The notes under the pieces: generated by a model
Database searches by the model: none
Seen by the model: the letters and a program-made list of their open reading frames with translations, nothing else
What the model was told of the DNA's origin: nothing
Position numbers and translations under genes: made by a program
Shown: one piece after another, positions 62,170-64,000 of the stretch
Layout: every line of letters starts with the position of its first letter
Position numbering within the stretch: the first letter of the stretch is position 1
Origin: Pithys albifrons albifrons
Lineage: Eukaryota; Chordata; Aves; Passeriformes; Thamnophilidae
Direction of reading: 5' to 3'
Assembly (NCBI RefSeq): GCF_047495875.1
Contig: NC_092497.1
Location: 71,852,134-71,916,133 of the forward strand
DNA: 64,000 nt

Positions 62170-63400
62170 AATATGAAAATTGAAAAATCAAAAAACCCCT
62201 TTGGCATCAGTAGTAACAAAGGACTCATCTGTTGCTAAAAGGAATTATTGCTACTCTAAAACTGACCTATTCCTTGCATCCTCTAAACATGAAACCTCAA
62301 GTTGTATCATTAATAGCCATATGAATTTGTAATAAAGTTCTGAATTTTACTATTTTTGTCTACAGTTGTAATTGCTTTCTAAGGGGTGTTTATAAGCCTT
62401 TTTCTTTTAGGAAAGAAAATTCAACTATTAAATATTTTCTGTGTACTTTGAATTAAACAACTAATTTTGAGTTTCCTTCCAGAAAGGAAGGAGTATTACA
62501 TAGTAAAAACATTTTTATGTATTTATTTGCAACTATGGGAGACATGACTATATTAAATTGTCTTCTTAATGCAGACTGAAAATATTTCCACTACTTTTCT
62601 CACAAGAATCAAAATTTAGTTATTCATAACATCATATTCAAACAGGTGATGCCTGAGAAAATCACTTTCCAGAGGCAAAATTCAGTTTTGTGATGTTAGG
62701 TTGCTGTCATTCAGCATCTTCAAAATTCATTTATTTCTACTAGCTCATTGAGCAGATTAGGTGTAACTTTCAATTTTTTCTTGAAATTGAAAAACATGCA
62801 AGCCAAAACAGCAATAGAACCAGTGCTACTGACAACATAAAATAAATCAATAGTCAGATGCTATTTATAAATGTTTTCAGTGATATTCAAGTCAAAATTT
62901 CCTTCAAATTTGAAGTTTGCTTTCTAGTTACTATAAATTCCCAGACTTATCTCTCTTCACATACCCATATTCATTATTTAGACTTATAACACTTCTGGGT
63001 AAAACTTGTGCATCGACAACTGACTTGATACAATTCATACTAAAGCAGTGGCTCAGGAAGTTTTCCAGAATACAATTCTGATATTTTATTTGCAAACACA
63101 CTAAAAAGCCAATGCATTGTCCAGACATGAATACCCTCTTACATCTAAGAGATGTAAACACAAACCACTGCTCATGCTTCTATTTTAATATAATTATAGT
63201 TGTGACAGGTCTCTTTTCAGTAAACGAGGCCTTTCAGACTACACATGCTACTTGTTTTTGCTTTGTTTTCAAAGATTCTTTTTGACAGACTGAACATTAT
63301 CACACTGGCTCCTTCTTGTCTCCAGCCCAGAAACTACTGTTGTCTAAATATGCCAAAAAGGGCTACCCACTTTTGATATGACTGTTGAAAGATATGCACT
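62170..63400. other. Unique AT-rich sequence
   Basis: Nothing recognised. Confidence 0.4.
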
Positions 63401-63409
63401 GGCATACAC

Positions 63410-64000
63410 CCATAATTTCACAGTATGAAGGCTTGCTTAACATCTTTATCAGTGACCTGGAGGAGGAAACAGAACACACTCATGATGTCTGCAGATAAAC
63501 AGCTGGGAAAGGGAAGCATCTGACACTCCAGGGAAAGCAGGACTTGTAGAAGCGACCCAGACAGTCTGAAGGTTAACAACAGCCTCATGAAATACAATGA
63601 GGACAAATGACAAACACCAAGTCCTGTCCCAGCAAGGCAAGCCCTGCAGCCATGAGGCTATGGCTGGAAAACAGCTCTGGGACATGACCCTGGGCACAGG
63701 AGGGCTGTGAGCTGAGCCAGGGCCACCCATGTGCCCAGGCAGCAACATCAGCAATCAGTGCCCCAGGTATTGTGAGCAGGTCACAGCCCTGGGAGCCAAG
63801 GAAGGGTACCCTCTGCTTGATGCTTGTCAGATCCTATCCAGTTTGCATCCCCAACACAGAAACACAAAAACAAATGGTGGGAAGTAAGCAGAGGCTACCA
63901 TGACAGTGGGGCTGGAGACCTTGTGCAGTGAGGAGTGGCTGTAGGACTAGGGCTGGTTCAGGGGCACCCAACAGCTCCTCCATTCCCTCCCATCAACATG
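63410..64000 (+). mobile_element. CR1 LINE ORF2 fragment, continues past the window
   Basis: AACATCTTTATCAGTGACCTGGAGGAGG is the CR1 NxFISDLEE motif. Degenerate downstream ORF2 sequence continues to the window end. Confidence 0.85.

Overview
This window is vertebrate nuclear DNA, most likely from a bird. It is AT-rich and intron-rich, its interspersed repeats are mostly CR1 LINE fragments with a few LTR-retrovirus remnants, and I saw no L1/Alu-type mammalian repeats. The species cannot be named from the sequence. The one protein-coding gene I can support is MLLT3 (AF9), a YEATS-family reader and subunit of the super elongation complex, on the minus strand. Eight exons lie between 49777 and 16682. 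Joined at their splice sites they give one continuous frame of 443 codons including the stop (442 residues): the whole low-complexity linker and the C-terminal ANC1-homology domain (AHD). The N-terminal YEATS exons were not found and are presumably beyond 64000.

Layout: 1-16681 is the 3' flank of MLLT3. It holds unique AT-rich DNA with plus-strand CR1 fragments (about 4.8-5.1, 6.4-7.7, 8.4-9.7 and 10.0-10.1 kb), one 5S-rRNA-derived repeat (12390-12690), and probably the MLLT3 3' UTR just below 16681. 16682-49777 is the body of MLLT3. Its largest intron (30987-44254) carries a tRNA-Gln-like sequence joined to a second 5S-derived repeat, a 49-bp tandem duplication, a decayed retroviral pol fragment (36.2-37.4 kb) and a probable solo LTR (40260-40840). 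49778-64000 is read as the intron upstream of the first exon seen. It holds a third 5S-derived repeat, several CR1 fragments, an unexplained GC-rich block (57.55-58.7 kb) and a minus-strand LTR-like element (61.7-62.2 kb).

The observations most worth following are: (1) a phase-0, 40-codon exon at 49658-49777 that matches a segment of the paralogue ENL (MLLT1) and that, as I recall it, the canonical human AF9 protein lacks; (2) a family of 5S-rRNA-derived repeats, three copies sharing an unrelated tail of about 180 bp, one of them preceded 7 bp upstream by a tRNA-Gln-like sequence; (3) a serine tract far shorter than in human AF9. I saw no bacterial-type system, CRISPR array or operon.
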